From Geopsychrobacter electrodiphilus DSM 16401 (GTDB taxonomy: Bacteria > Desulfobacterota > Desulfuromonadia > Desulfuromonadales > Geopsychrobacteraceae), in contig NZ_ARWE01000001.1 of the NCBI RefSeq assembly GCF_000384395.1, positions 744,001 through 808,000 of the forward strand: a DNA stretch of 64,000 nucleotides. The letters are read 5' to 3'. The notes under the pieces are model-generated. The model searched no databases. It was not told where the DNA came from and worked only from the letters and a program-made list of their open reading frames with translations. How positions within the stretch are numbered: position 1 is the first letter of the stretch; each line of letters starts with the position of its first letter. The translations under genes and the position numbers were made by a program. Shown piece after piece: positions 54,092 through 63,188 of the stretch.

Positions 54092-55222
54092 ATGAAAAGA
54101 TGCACTCGTACCATCCTCGCCGCAACTGTTGCGGTACTGTTGGCCGTTCCGGCCTTTGCCGCTGAGACGCTGAAGGTTGGCGTCCAGGCTCCGATTACCG
54201 GCAGTTATGCCAACGAAGGACAAGGGATTGAGAACGGCGTCCGCCTGCTCGCCGAGCAGATCAACGCCAAAGGCGGCGTCATGGGCCGGCAGATTGAAGT
54301 GATCACCTGTGACGACCAAGGGACTGCTATGGCCGCGGCGATCTGCGCCAAGGATCTTGTCAATAAAGGCGTTTCGATGGTCATTGGCTCCTATACCTCG
54401 ACCTGTGCCCAAGCCGCTCAGAAGACCTATTTTGATGCAAAGGTGTTGCAGACCTCCGATGGCACTGCCGACGGTCTGACCGAGCACGGTTACTGGACCT
54501 TCCTGCGCAACTCCTTCCCGAACAGCGCTGAAGCGGAATTTGCCGCTAACTACATGGTTAATGTTAAGAAGTACAAGCGTATCGTCGTACTGTCCGACTT
54601 CTCGACCTATGCTGATGGCCTGGCCAATGCCACGGAAGCCGCAATCAAAAAGCTCGGCGGTAACGTGGTTTCGCGCGACAAGATCAAGGCCGACTCGCAG
54701 AACTTTACTCCGGTTCTGACCAACATGAAGTCGAAAAATCCTGACGCGATCTTCTTCGCCGGTTACTACTCCGATGGTGGCCAGTTGCGCGCCCAGCAGC
54801 TGGCGCTCGGCATTAAGGCCGACTTCATCGGTGGCGACGCCAACGACAATCCGGACTTCGTCAAATTGGCCGGTTCCGCAGCCGAGGGAGCCTTCATCCT
54901 CAACGTCCCGTCACCTGACGTGCTCCCCTACGCCGTCGCCAAGACCTTCATTGCCGACTACCAGAAGAAATATGGCATAATGCCCGCTTCGATCTGGGGT
55001 CTGATGAATATCGACGGCATGCGTGCCATCATCCACGGCATGGAGCAGACCAAGAGTTTCGACACCAAGAAGGTCTCCGACTACCTGCATAATCTGAGCG
55101 AGCCGCTACCGGGGATCACCGGTCCGATCGCCTTTGCTAAAGATGGCAACCGTAAGGGCGGCGCCTATGTCGTCAAGAAAATTCAGGCTGATGGCACATA
55201 TTCTAACGAATATGTTCAATAA
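54092..55222 (+). CDS. Branched-chain amino acid-type ABC transporter binding protein (LivK-like)
   Basis: A 376-residue periplasmic binding protein. The signal peptide (MKRCTRTILAATVAVLLAVPAFAAE) leads a type I fold with VGVQAPITGSYANEGQGIENGVRLLAEQIN. AAGGAGAG precedes the ATG at 54092. It begins the liv gene set, close to proline catabolism, so proline or another amino acid is a plausible ligand. A terminator separates it from the permease genes. Confidence 0.92.
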   Translation: MKRCTRTILAATVAVLLAVPAFAAETLKVGVQAPITGSYANEGQGIENGVRLLAEQINAKGGVMGRQIEVITCDDQGTAMAAAICAKDLVNKGVSMVIGSYTSTCAQAAQKTYFDAKVLQTSDGTADGLTEHGYWTFLRNSFPNSAEAEFAANYMVNVKKYKRIVVLSDFSTYADGLANATEAAIKKLGGNVVSRDKIKADSQNFTPVLTNMKSKNPDAIFFAGYYSDGGQLRAQQLALGIKADFIGGDANDNPDFVKLAGSAAEGAFILNVPSPDVLPYAVAKTFIADYQKKYGIMPASIWGLMNIDGMRAIIHGMEQTKSFDTKKVSDYLHNLSEPLPGITGPIAFAKDGNRKGGAYVVKKIQADGTYSNEYVQ

Positions 55223-55242
55223 ATAAGGTCTGATAAGTACGC

Positions 55243-55280
55243 GGGGCGGGGGAGATCGTTGTTCTTCCGCCCCTTTTTTT
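55243..55280 (+). terminator. Terminator after the livK-like gene
   Basis: GGGGCGG pairs with CCGCCCC (17-base loop), followed by seven T, 20 bases past the stop. It probably lowers expression of the permease genes relative to the binding protein. Confidence 0.88.
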
Positions 55281-55399
55281 AGCTTTAAACTGTATGTGTG
55301 CAGGCGAAAAACCTGCCTCTCAGACGCGAGCAGAGGATAAAGTAGTCCTCCCTTGGCTTTTGACGGGCAGTTTGTTCACCAACCTCCGGAGTCAGCCTT

Positions 55400-56296
55400 A
55401 TGGATACCTTCCTGCAACAGTTGGCCAACGGTTTGACCATCGGCAGCATGTACGCCCTGGTCGCCCTCGGCTACACCATGGTCTACGGCGTCATGCGCCT
55501 TATCAACTTCGCCCATGGGGATATGGTGGCGGCCTCGGCCTTCGTCGGTCTGACCATCTATACCCAGGTCCTGGGGCAGGCGGTCTCCCTGGGTGCGGTG
55601 ATCGCGATCTTCCTGCTCTCTGCGGTTGTCATGGCGGCGGTCGGCGTGATCCTCGAACGCATCGCCTATCGTCCCCTGCGGGAGGCGCCGCGCCTTTCAG
55701 CGGTGGTCTCTGCGCTCGGCGCCTCGCTGGTGATCCAGAACGGCATCATGCTGATCTGGGGGCCACAGATGCGGATCTTCCCGGAACTGGTTCCTCAGGT
55801 TTACTGGGACTTTGGCGGGGTGGTTATCAGTCTGATTCAGGTGATCATTCTGGTGCTGTCGCTGGTGTTGATGGTGGCGCTTTACCTGTTTGTTGAAAAG
55901 ACCCGCATGGGTGCGGCGATCCGCGCCAGTTCGATTGATCAGGATGCCGCGCGCCTGATGGGGATCAACGTCAACAGCGTCATCGCCCTGATCTTCATCA
56001 TCGGCTCCTCGCTCGGCGCGGTCGGCGGACTGTTTATTGGGCTTTACTATCGAGGCATCACCTTCAACATGGGTTGGCAGTACGGTTTATACGCTTTCGT
56101 GGCCGCGATTATCGGCGGAATCGGCAATATACCCGGCGCGATGCTGGGTGGCATGTTGCTCGGGTTGTTCAACGCTTTTATCTCGGGCTATGTCTCCAGC
56201 ACCTGGTCTGACGCCTTCACCTTTATTCTGCTGATCATCATCCTGATTGTCCGTCCCACCGGGATTCTCGGTGAGCGGGTTGCGGAGAAAGTCTGA
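55400..56296 (+). CDS. livH: Branched-chain amino acid-type ABC permease
   Basis: A 298-residue membrane protein of the LivH family with about eight helices. It has the family motif GSMYALVALGYTMVYGVMRLINFAHGD near residues 16-42 and the EAA-like IRASSIDQDAARLMGIN. GGAG lies eight bases before the ATG. Its stop overlaps the livM start (TGATG). Confidence 0.92.
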   Translation: MDTFLQQLANGLTIGSMYALVALGYTMVYGVMRLINFAHGDMVAASAFVGLTIYTQVLGQAVSLGAVIAIFLLSAVVMAAVGVILERIAYRPLREAPRLSAVVSALGASLVIQNGIMLIWGPQMRIFPELVPQVYWDFGGVVISLIQVIILVLSLVLMVALYLFVEKTRMGAAIRASSIDQDAARLMGINVNSVIALIFIIGSSLGAVGGLFIGLYYRGITFNMGWQYGLYAFVAAIIGGIGNIPGAMLGGMLLGLFNAFISGYVSSTWSDAFTFILLIIILIVRPTGILGERVAEKV

Positions 56297-57252
56297 TGAA
56301 GAAACTACAAGGATTCGGCTATCCGATCTTCTTTGCCGTCCTGGCTGTATTGCCGTATGTTCTCGATTCGCGCTGGCAAGCGGTGGCGATCACCTTTTTG
56401 ATCTTTACCGTGGTGGCCTTGTCACAGGATATTATTCTCGGCAAGTGCGGCATGTTTAATATGGGCCAGGCGCTGTTCTTCGGCATAGGAGCCTATACCA
56501 CGGCGATTCTTAACACTCATTACGGCTGGCCGCTCCTGGCGACCATTCCGCTGGCGATTCTGATCCCAGCGATTTTCGGCGTGATTCTCGCGGGTCCCAT
56601 CGTGCACCTTCGCGGCGATTATCTGCTGGTAACGACCATCGGTTTCAATATCGTTTTTGTGCAGGTGGTGCAGAACAATCTCGGCGGCATCACCGGAGGC
56701 CCCAATGGTATCTTCGGGATTGATTCGATGAAACTGTTTGGTGTCGGATTGGTGAGTCAGGAATCGGTGTATTATCTCGCCTTTGCCGTGTTGCTGTTAA
56801 CCCTGTGGATCATGCGCAACCTGGAGAAAAGCAAGGTTGGTCGAGCGATGCATTATCTGCGCGAGGACCAGTTGGCGGCAGAGAGTATCGGGATCAATAC
56901 GCGGATTTACAAAATTTTCGCTTTCGCCCTGGGCGCCGGTATCGCCGGTCTGGCAGGGACGGTGTTTGCCGTGCAGTATTCGGCGGTCAGTCCCGAAGCC
57001 TTTGATTTTATGCAATCGGTGCTCTTTTTCAGTATTGTCATCGTTGGGGGTTCATCGGTTCCCGGGGTGCTGATCGGAGTATTCGTTATGTTTGTGCTGC
57101 CGGAGGTGTTTCGTGAGTTTGCCACCTGGCGTTTCTTTATCTTCGGTTTCGCCATGATTGTGTCGATGATCCTGCGTCCGCGTGGTATCTGGCCGGCGAC
57201 CTTCGGCAAGATCCCCAAGTTCCTGATCAAGGGAGGAAGCCATGGCGCGTAA
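56296..57252 (+). CDS. livM: Branched-chain amino acid-type ABC permease
   Basis: A 318-residue LivM-family membrane protein with about nine helices. The motif LSQDIILGKCGMFNMGQALFFGIGAYT is near residues 45-71, and the EAA-like loop MHYLREDQLAAESIGIN near 186-202. It overlaps livH at the start and livG at the end (11 bases). Confidence 0.92.
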   Translation: MKKLQGFGYPIFFAVLAVLPYVLDSRWQAVAITFLIFTVVALSQDIILGKCGMFNMGQALFFGIGAYTTAILNTHYGWPLLATIPLAILIPAIFGVILAGPIVHLRGDYLLVTTIGFNIVFVQVVQNNLGGITGGPNGIFGIDSMKLFGVGLVSQESVYYLAFAVLLLTLWIMRNLEKSKVGRAMHYLREDQLAAESIGINTRIYKIFAFALGAGIAGLAGTVFAVQYSAVSPEAFDFMQSVLFFSIVIVGGSSVPGVLIGVFVMFVLPEVFREFATWRFFIFGFAMIVSMILRPRGIWPATFGKIPKFLIKGGSHGA

Positions 57253-58024
57253 TGAACTGATACTCACCGAGGTCACCAAGCGCTTTGGAGGGCTGACCGC
57301 GGTTGATGCCCTGAACCTTAAGGTGGAAGCAGGCCAGATCTACGGTGTCATTGGACCCAACGGTGCGGGGAAGACCACGGTCTTCAACTGTATCACCGGG
57401 ATCTACAAGTCGGAAGAGGGCTCGGTCAACTGGCGCGGTGAAGAGATCCGTGGCCTGACCCCTTATCAGATTGTCGACCGCGGCATCGTGCGAACCTTCC
57501 AGACCATCCGCCTCTTCGGGCAGATGTCGGTCGCTGAAAATATCATGAGCGGGCGTCATATCAAGAGCAGTCAGAAGCTGTGGCACGGCATCTTTCACAC
57601 GCCGGGTTCAAGAAAAGACGAGTTAGCGAACTGGCACAAAGTCGAAGAGCAGCTCGATTTTTTCAGTCTCGGCGAGTTTGCGGCGACACCGGTCGGCAGC
57701 CTGGCCTACGGCATCCAGCGCCGGGTCGAGATGGCGCGGGCGATGGCGGTTGAACCAACGTTGTTGATCCTGGATGAACCGGCAGCGGGCCTCAATGACA
57801 ATGAAACACTGGGATTGCTCGAGACCATCTTCAAGATCCGCGACAAGGGGGTGACGGTGTTGCTGATCGAACATGATATGGATCTGGTCATGAAGGTTAC
57901 CGACTATCTGACGGTGATCAACTTTGGTAAGAAGATCGCCGAAGGGACGCCCGCAGAAATCCAGAAGAACCCGGCGGTCATCGAGGCCTACCTGGGGAGT
58001 GAGGACGAAGATGATGACGAATAA
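57242..58024 (+). CDS. livG: Branched-chain amino acid-type ABC ATPase
   Basis: A 260-residue ATPase. Walker A is GPNGAGKTT, the Q-loop region is followed by the LivG-type GIVRTFQTIRLFGQMSVAENI, the signature is replaced by LAYGIQRRVEMARAMA, and Walker B is LLILDEPAAGL. GGGAGG precedes the ATG. It ends in an acidic tail and overlaps livF by 14 bases. Confidence 0.93.
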   Translation: MARNELILTEVTKRFGGLTAVDALNLKVEAGQIYGVIGPNGAGKTTVFNCITGIYKSEEGSVNWRGEEIRGLTPYQIVDRGIVRTFQTIRLFGQMSVAENIMSGRHIKSSQKLWHGIFHTPGSRKDELANWHKVEEQLDFFSLGEFAATPVGSLAYGIQRRVEMARAMAVEPTLLILDEPAAGLNDNETLGLLETIFKIRDKGVTVLLIEHDMDLVMKVTDYLTVINFGKKIAEGTPAEIQKNPAVIEAYLGSEDEDDDE

Positions 58025-58736
58025 CGATGTGCTGTTTGAGATCAAGGATCTCGAGGTTTCTTACGGCAGTATCGCCGCGATCAAGGGGATCTCACTACAG
58101 GTCCAGAAAGGTGAGATCGTCACCATCCTTGGCGCTAACGGTGCCGGTAAAACCACGACCATGCGCACCATAAGTCAGCTGCTCAAGGCCAAGGCGGGTT
58201 CGATCCGCTTCAAGGAGCATGAACTGACCGAGCTGCCGGCGCACAAAATTGTCAAACTGGGGATCAGTCATTCGCCGGAGGGGCGTCGGGTGTTTGGCAT
58301 CCTGACCGTCGAGGAGAACCTGATGCTTGGAGCTTACTCGCAAAGCAAGATGGATAGGGAAGTGCTCGGCTGGGTCTATCAGCTCTTTCCGCGCCTTAAA
58401 GAGCGGCGCAAACAGTTGGCAGGCACCCTGTCGGGCGGCGAGCAGCAGATGCTTGCCATCGGACGCGCGTTGATGAGCAAACCGGAGATGCTGCTGCTCG
58501 ATGAGCCCTCACTCGGGATCGCGCCGATTCTGGTCAAGGCGATCTTCAAGCAGATCAAGGAGATCGCCAAGAGCGGCGTCACCGTGCTGCTGGTCGAGCA
58601 GAACGCCAAGGCGGCCCTCAAATTGGCCGATCGCGGCTATGTGCTCGATGTCGGCAAAATCGCCCTCTCCGGCACCTCGGCAGAGCTGCTGGCGTCGGAG
58701 AAGATCCAGGAAGCCTATCTGGGGAAGAAGCACTAA
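58011..58736 (+). CDS. livF: Branched-chain amino acid-type ABC ATPase
   Basis: A 241-residue ATPase with Walker A GANGAGKTT, signature LSGGEQQMLAIGRALM and Walker B MLLLDEPSLGIAPILV, typical LivF. I chose the ATG at 58011, six bases after GAGG; the next codon is also ATG. It completes the livKHMGF set. Confidence 0.93.
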   Translation: MMTNNDVLFEIKDLEVSYGSIAAIKGISLQVQKGEIVTILGANGAGKTTTMRTISQLLKAKAGSIRFKEHELTELPAHKIVKLGISHSPEGRRVFGILTVEENLMLGAYSQSKMDREVLGWVYQLFPRLKERRKQLAGTLSGGEQQMLAIGRALMSKPEMLLLDEPSLGIAPILVKAIFKQIKEIAKSGVTVLLVEQNAKAALKLADRGYVLDVGKIALSGTSAELLASEKIQEAYLGKKH

Positions 58737-58751
58737 ACAAAGGGGTAGCAG

Positions 58752-59561
58752 ATGAATCTCAAGGATATACTGGTTCATATCGACAATCGGCAAACCTGTG
58801 CTTCTCGGCTGGCGGTAGCGGTTCAACTGGCTACCCAGCAAAAGGCGCGCCTGACTGGTCTCTACGTGATTCCGCAACCCTACACGGCCCCGCATCTGGG
58901 AGATCCTCAACAACTCGCCGCTGAGGCGAGAGTTAACTTTATTCACGCGGTTACCTCTGCCGGCCTGGATTCGGGTTGGATCTGTGTCGAAAGCGTGAAG
59001 AGCGGCCTGCCTCTGCCGCACGCTCTGAACCTCTATGCCCATTATCATGATCTGCTGGTTGTCAGTCAGACCGATGCTGACGCCCCGGATCGTGTGATCC
59101 CTGCCAGTCTGCCCGAGAGAGCCGTGCTCGGTTCCGGGCGCCCGGTGTTGATTGTGCCCTATACTGGTGAATTTAAAACCCTGGGCAAGCGGGTCATGCT
59201 CGCCTGGCGCGGTGGCCCCGAATCAAGCCGCGCCCTGCATGATGCCCTCCCGCTGTTGCGCGAGGCCGATTCGGTGCGGGTCATCAGCATTCAGGGGCGT
59301 GGCGGTGATGAGACCTACACCGCTCATGATGCCGATATCTGCGATCATCTGCTGCGCTATCAGTTGCCGATCTCCAGTGAAAAGCTGAACGCCGGGAATC
59401 TGAGTGTCGGCGATCTGCTGCTCAGCCGCTGTGCCGATGACGGCAGTGATCTTCTGGTGATGGGAGCCTTTTCTCAGACGAGACATGGGCATCAGACCCT
59501 CGGCGAAGTCGGGAGTCACCTGCTCAAGTGTATGACCCTGCCGGTGCTGATGTCCTACTAA
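58752..59561 (+). CDS. Universal stress protein, two-domain type
   Basis: A 269-residue cytoplasmic protein with two UspA folds (about 1-135 and 140-269). The second domain ends with the usual GAFSQTRHGHQTLGEVGSHLLK ATP-loop-like sequence. The G-2x-G-9x-G(S/T) pattern is visible there; the first domain is less clear. It begins 15 bases after livF and probably belongs to that operon. Confidence 0.87.
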   Translation: MNLKDILVHIDNRQTCASRLAVAVQLATQQKARLTGLYVIPQPYTAPHLGDPQQLAAEARVNFIHAVTSAGLDSGWICVESVKSGLPLPHALNLYAHYHDLLVVSQTDADAPDRVIPASLPERAVLGSGRPVLIVPYTGEFKTLGKRVMLAWRGGPESSRALHDALPLLREADSVRVISIQGRGGDETYTAHDADICDHLLRYQLPISSEKLNAGNLSVGDLLLSRCADDGSDLLVMGAFSQTRHGHQTLGEVGSHLLKCMTLPVLMSY

Positions 59562-59589
59562 AGTGGTTTGAGCCGGGCGGGAGTCACGC

Positions 59590-59753
59590 ATGCAGCAGAT
59601 TGACTGGTCACATTTTAACGCCGTGGAATTGCGGGCTGGGACTATTGTCGAGGTTGAGGTTTTTCCCGGGGCGCGGGTGCCAGCACATAAAATCAGGCCA
59701 TCGTCCTGGCCGTACCGGAGCGTCCCGTGACCACCGGCGCGAAGCTCGGCTGA
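59590..59753 (+). pseudogene. csaA: Relic of a CsaA-type tRNA-binding protein gene
   Basis: The frame from ATG 59590 reads MQQIDWSHFNAVELRAGTIV, the start of CsaA/YgjH-like OB-fold proteins, up to VPAHKI. In a shifted frame from 59694 the normal C-terminus appears (QAIVLAVPERPVTTGAKLG) and stops at 59751-59753. The central half, about 50-60 residues of the usual 110, is missing. This is an internal deletion that also shifts the frame, so no functional protein is expected. Confidence 0.75.
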
Positions 59754-59756
59754 CCG

Positions 59757-60098
59757 ATGATCGCTTGCCGTCCTCTCTATCCCAGTATCTATGCGTTAGT
59801 AATGGAGATCCCGCCAGGGTTTGTGACAACCTATGGCAGGATTGGCCAGATTGTTGGTTGCACTGCACGTACTGTTGGTTTTGCGATGGCCGCACTGCCG
59901 CGCGAAACCGGTCTGCCCTGGCAGCGGGTGATCAATGCCCAGGGGCGGGTCAGCCCACGGGTCGATGGTGAAGGGAATATTTTGCAGCGTGATCTGCTTG
60001 AAGCCGAAGGGATCGTCTTCGATCGCAATCAGCGAATCGATCTGACCAACTATCTCTGGGAGTTTTCAGACCGTTTGGTTTCGCGTCATCAGGTTTAA
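59757..60098 (+). CDS. Alkyltransferase-like protein (MGMT fold without active cysteine)
   Basis: A 113-residue protein like the DNA-binding domain of O6-methylguanine-DNA methyltransferase. The helix-turn-helix and arginine finger region is present (YGRIGQIVGCTARTVGFAMAAL), but the catalytic PCHRV is replaced by LPWQRVI, with tryptophan for cysteine. This is typical of ATL proteins, which bind alkylated guanine and hand it to nucleotide excision repair. Its ATG lies three bases after the csaA relic. Its 3' end overlaps the convergent MFS gene by 33 bases. Confidence 0.9.
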   Translation: MIACRPLYPSIYALVMEIPPGFVTTYGRIGQIVGCTARTVGFAMAALPRETGLPWQRVINAQGRVSPRVDGEGNILQRDLLEAEGIVFDRNQRIDLTNYLWEFSDRLVSRHQV

Positions 60099-61268
60099 CC
60101 TCAGCCCGGCCAGCAGCGCCGCTATCAACAACAGTCCAATCAGCAGAACCACCCCGGTCCATCCCCAGGCGCTGTAAAAGAATCCGCCGCCGGTTCCCGA
60201 AATACTCGAGCCCATATAATAGGAAAAAAGGTAAAGGGATGAGGCCTGCGCGCGCGCCTGGCCGGCGAGGACTCCGACCCAGGCCGAGGCGATCGCGTGC
60301 GCTCCGAAAAAGCCGATGGTAAAGACCACAATGCCGCAGATAACCGTGACCAACTGTGACATCAGGGTCAGGAGCAGGCCGCTGCCCATGATGGCAAGCG
60401 CGGTGAACAGCATCAGGCTGCGACCGTAGCGGTCGGTCAATTGGCCCATGATGCTGGAACCGCTGGCACCGAAAGCGTAGGCGAGGAAGATGAGTGCGAC
60501 CTGGGCCTGGCTGAGATTGAATTCAGGGCCGAGGAGGCGGAAACTGACGTAGTTGTAAAGCGTGACAAACCCGCCCATACAGGTAAACGCCAGAAAAAAC
60601 AGGCACTGTAACCCCGGGTTGCGCAGATGTGAAAAGAGTGATGCGCTCAGTTCCCCCAGGTGCAGAGGGCGGCGTTCGAAATTCCGCGAGGGGGGGAGCA
60701 GGCGCCAGAACAACAGGGCGAGCATCAGGCTGAGCAAGCCGATACCCGCTACCGCTACCCGCCAACTGAAGAGATCGGTCAGCCAGGCGGTCAAAATTCG
60801 TCCGCTCATACCGCCACAGGCATTTCCCGCGATGTAAAGACCCATGGCGCTGCCAATGGCGCTCGGATCAATCTCATCGTTTAAATAGGCCATCGCCACG
60901 GCCGGCACACCCGCAAGCACAACCCCCTGAAGTAGACGCAGGGCCAGAAGATTTGGCAAGTCAATATGACCGGCGCTGGATAGTGCCAGCAGAGAAGCGA
61001 GCACGACCGAGACGCCCATCAAGCGACGTCGGCCCCATGCATCGGACAGACTGCCGGAGATCGGCAAGGTTAGAGCGAGAGCGAAGGTCGCGAAAGAGAG
61101 TGTCAGGCTGGCATGTGCCGGGGAGATGCCAAACTCGAAGACCAGGTTGGGGAATAACGGCTGAAAGGCATAAAGAGTGGAGAAGGTTACAAACCCGGCA
61201 AAAAAAAGTGCCAGATTGGCGCGACGGTAGTCTTTTGTTCCGCGTAAAATAAAGTCGTTGCCGTTCAT
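60066..61268 (-). CDS. MFS transporter
   Basis: A 400-residue inner-membrane protein with 12 predicted helices. The MFS loop motif GSLSDAWGRRRLMG is near residues 72-85, and a second copy QLTDRYGRSLML lies in the other half. It is most like the YnfM/Bcr-like drug or arabinose exporter group. The substrate is unknown. GGAGCGGCC precedes the ATG at 61268. Confidence 0.87.
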   Translation of the reverse strand: MNGNDFILRGTKDYRRANLALFFAGFVTFSTLYAFQPLFPNLVFEFGISPAHASLTLSFATFALALTLPISGSLSDAWGRRRLMGVSVVLASLLALSSAGHIDLPNLLALRLLQGVVLAGVPAVAMAYLNDEIDPSAIGSAMGLYIAGNACGGMSGRILTAWLTDLFSWRVAVAGIGLLSLMLALLFWRLLPPSRNFERRPLHLGELSASLFSHLRNPGLQCLFFLAFTCMGGFVTLYNYVSFRLLGPEFNLSQAQVALIFLAYAFGASGSSIMGQLTDRYGRSLMLFTALAIMGSGLLLTLMSQLVTVICGIVVFTIGFFGAHAIASAWVGVLAGQARAQASSLYLFSYYMGSSISGTGGGFFYSAWGWTGVVLLIGLLLIAALLAGLRLNLMTRNQTV

Positions 61269-61429
61269 GGCCGCTCCGTTTAGATTGTTCTTCAAACCTG
61301 ACAGCCGACGGGAGACAAGAGGGGCATTTTGTCTTAAAGCCCTCCTGGTTAAAGCTTCGCCGCAATGAAAACCACGGTGTTTGTAGCACAAATCTATTGA
61401 AATAAAAAACGCGGTCAGCATTTAATTAA

Positions 61430-61476
61430 ACTGGTTCTGTCTGCACCAGTGATTTCCCCGTCAAGAGTTCACTGGT
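61430..61476. repeat. Alternating ACTGGT / ACCAGT half-sites in a divergent gap
   Basis: ACTGGT (61430), ACCAGT (61445) and ACTGGT (61471) alternate, with the second pair extended to CCAGTGA/TCACTGG. They lie in the 353-base gap between the MFS gene and the divergent unknown gene. They could be a repressor-binding array or mutually exclusive hairpins. The rest of the gap (61269-61621) shows only a short CCTTGC/GCAAGG hairpin. Confidence 0.4.
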
Positions 61477-61621
61477 TAATAATGCTAAAGCGTTTTTGTA
61501 CCCACCTGTATTTTGTGGAGAGTCGTGTTGCCAGTCCTTGCAAAAGGCAAGGCAAGGTTATGGCGCTTACATGACAACCCGACTCAGCATCTACTGATTG
61601 AACTTTGCCAGGGGAGGATCT

Positions 61622-62380
61622 ATGCATATTGTTGCGGTCTACGGTTGGCAGGATGATGTGGACATCGTTGCCAGAATCATTGCCGATACCCTTGGCATCC
61701 TGATTTTCGAGGCGCGTCAGAAGATCGCCGGGGGCGGACCGATTGTTCTTGCCAGTTTTGCTGATCCCCATCAGGCTGAGCGGGTGTCGACTCGATTATC
61801 TGAACAGGGCATTCCCGTTGTGGTTGTCGATCCACCGGTCTTGCGCAAGGAATCTATCCCGCTTCGGGTGCGTCGCTTTGTCCTGGGGGGACAGGCGCTG
61901 GAGCTTGAATTCTTTACAGGGGTTTCATATTCCCTCGATTATGACCGGATCGATCTCCTGTTGCTTGGCACCTGCAGTTCTGGACAGATGCAAAGCACCG
62001 AGACCGTGACTGAACGCAAATTCAGCCTCGGCAAGACCATCCTTGCTGGTGGTTTGCCGATGATGAAAAAGGTGAAGCACGAAACGACCACGACCAGCGA
62101 AGAACGCGATGAGACTCTTTGGCTGTATGCAGGTGAAAAATCACCGCTGGTCTTTGATCGGGCTGCGCTGAAATATGATGGCCTTGGCGACGCGATGCAG
62201 CTGTCTAAAAATCTTAATTTTACCTATCTCAAGAATGAGTTACGCCGCCTTTGTCCGCGGGCCGTTTACGATGATCGGTTACTTAAACGGGCAGGGTTGG
62301 TACGCCTGCTCGGTCCTTCCCTACGTCCAGACGTCGACATTGATCTGGCTTTTGAAATTTTGGCTCGAAGTTTGAAATAG
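61622..62380 (+). CDS. Conserved protein of unknown function
   Basis: A 252-residue soluble protein starting MHIVAVYGWQDDVD, with GGGGAGG just before the ATG at 61622. The N-terminal 90 residues look like a ferredoxin-like alpha/beta fold. A serine/threonine-rich loop (MQSTETVTERKF, KHETTTTSEERDE) follows, and the C-terminal part is helical with CPRAVYDDRLLKRAGLV. No transmembrane segment or known motif is seen. I do not recognise the family. Confidence 0.75.
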   Translation: MHIVAVYGWQDDVDIVARIIADTLGILIFEARQKIAGGGPIVLASFADPHQAERVSTRLSEQGIPVVVVDPPVLRKESIPLRVRRFVLGGQALELEFFTGVSYSLDYDRIDLLLLGTCSSGQMQSTETVTERKFSLGKTILAGGLPMMKKVKHETTTTSEERDETLWLYAGEKSPLVFDRAALKYDGLGDAMQLSKNLNFTYLKNELRRLCPRAVYDDRLLKRAGLVRLLGPSLRPDVDIDLAFEILARSLK

Positions 62381-62849
62381 CGCCGGAGCCCTCGGGATCG
62401 AAATGAAGGGTTGGGCATGTTTGGCCCAAACTGTTCATTCTTCTGCCGTTGCAGTTGTTGCGTTTGTTCTTCAGCAACGGTCAAATGCAACATCCATGAT
62501 GGTATGGTTTTCCTCTTGCCCCCCGCAGCACATATTCCCGCGTAAAAAACCGGTAATAACAGCTTTGTGTGCTTTCTTTAAGTATTCATCAATAACAATG
62601 TCCCGCTGAATTAATGATGGTGGAAGGTACTGGCGTTGCACATGCAACGATACATCCCCTTTCCTGGATCATCAAACTTTTCGATATCGTTTGTAAGTAT
62701 ATAGTTTTTATACATTATTTAATTTAAAATTTTACTCATGTTTTTGGCACAATCCGTGGATAGTAATAATAGCAAGAAACAGGGAAGAAAGAGGACGTTC
62801 CTGAAACGCAGGGGAAATACCAGTTCTCACTACCGAAGAGGAGGATGTC
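62381..62849. other. 469-base gap with AT-rich promoter region
   Basis: There is no firm gene. The minus frame around 62480-62600 is open for about 50 codons without a start and may be a relic. Near 62744-62772 TTGGCA lies 17 bases from TAATAG, a possible promoter for the small membrane protein gene. The stretch 62695-62745 is strongly AT-rich. Confidence 0.3.
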
Positions 62850-63035
62850 ATGAGGAACTTACTAACATCAAACAGTGGTCACATTCTGGTTAAAGAAAAC
62901 ATCGCTGACCATGTCGAGTCGAATCTGCTAGCCAATGCATGGCTCGTTATTCTGGCCGGCTGCCTCCTCGTTACCTTCTTTTGCACGGTAGTGCTAATTG
63001 CCTGGCCGATCGTTGCTCACATGATCGCTGGCTGA
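62850..63035 (+). CDS. Small single-span membrane protein
   Basis: A 61-residue protein with a polar N-terminal half and one hydrophobic segment (ANAWLVILAGCLLVTFFCTVVLIAW). AGGAGGATGTC before the ATG is a very good ribosome binding site, so it is probably translated. The family is unknown. Long AT-rich DNA upstream suggests regulated expression. A hairpin with GACAGG/CCTGTC follows at about 63092-63119. Confidence 0.65.
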   Translation: MRNLLTSNSGHILVKENIADHVESNLLANAWLVILAGCLLVTFFCTVVLIAWPIVAHMIAG

Positions 63036-63188
63036 GATTGTACGTATATAATTTTTAATGTATGACATCGCAATGTCTCGACCGACAGGCCGGGGCGTTG
63101 CGGTTCCTGTCTGTAGATTTTATCAACTCTCCTTGTGTTTTATAATCCCGTCAGAATAAAGTTTAGTGTTGTGCTGAAGGTCTCCTGA

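Noticed and set aside
62480-62600. Open minus-strand frame with protein-like look
   Set aside because: It has no start codon, no ribosome binding site and no recognised family.
62741-62760. Sigma-54-like TTGGCAC before the small membrane protein gene
   Set aside because: The -12 half reads GTGG rather than TTGC, so the invariant GC is missing.
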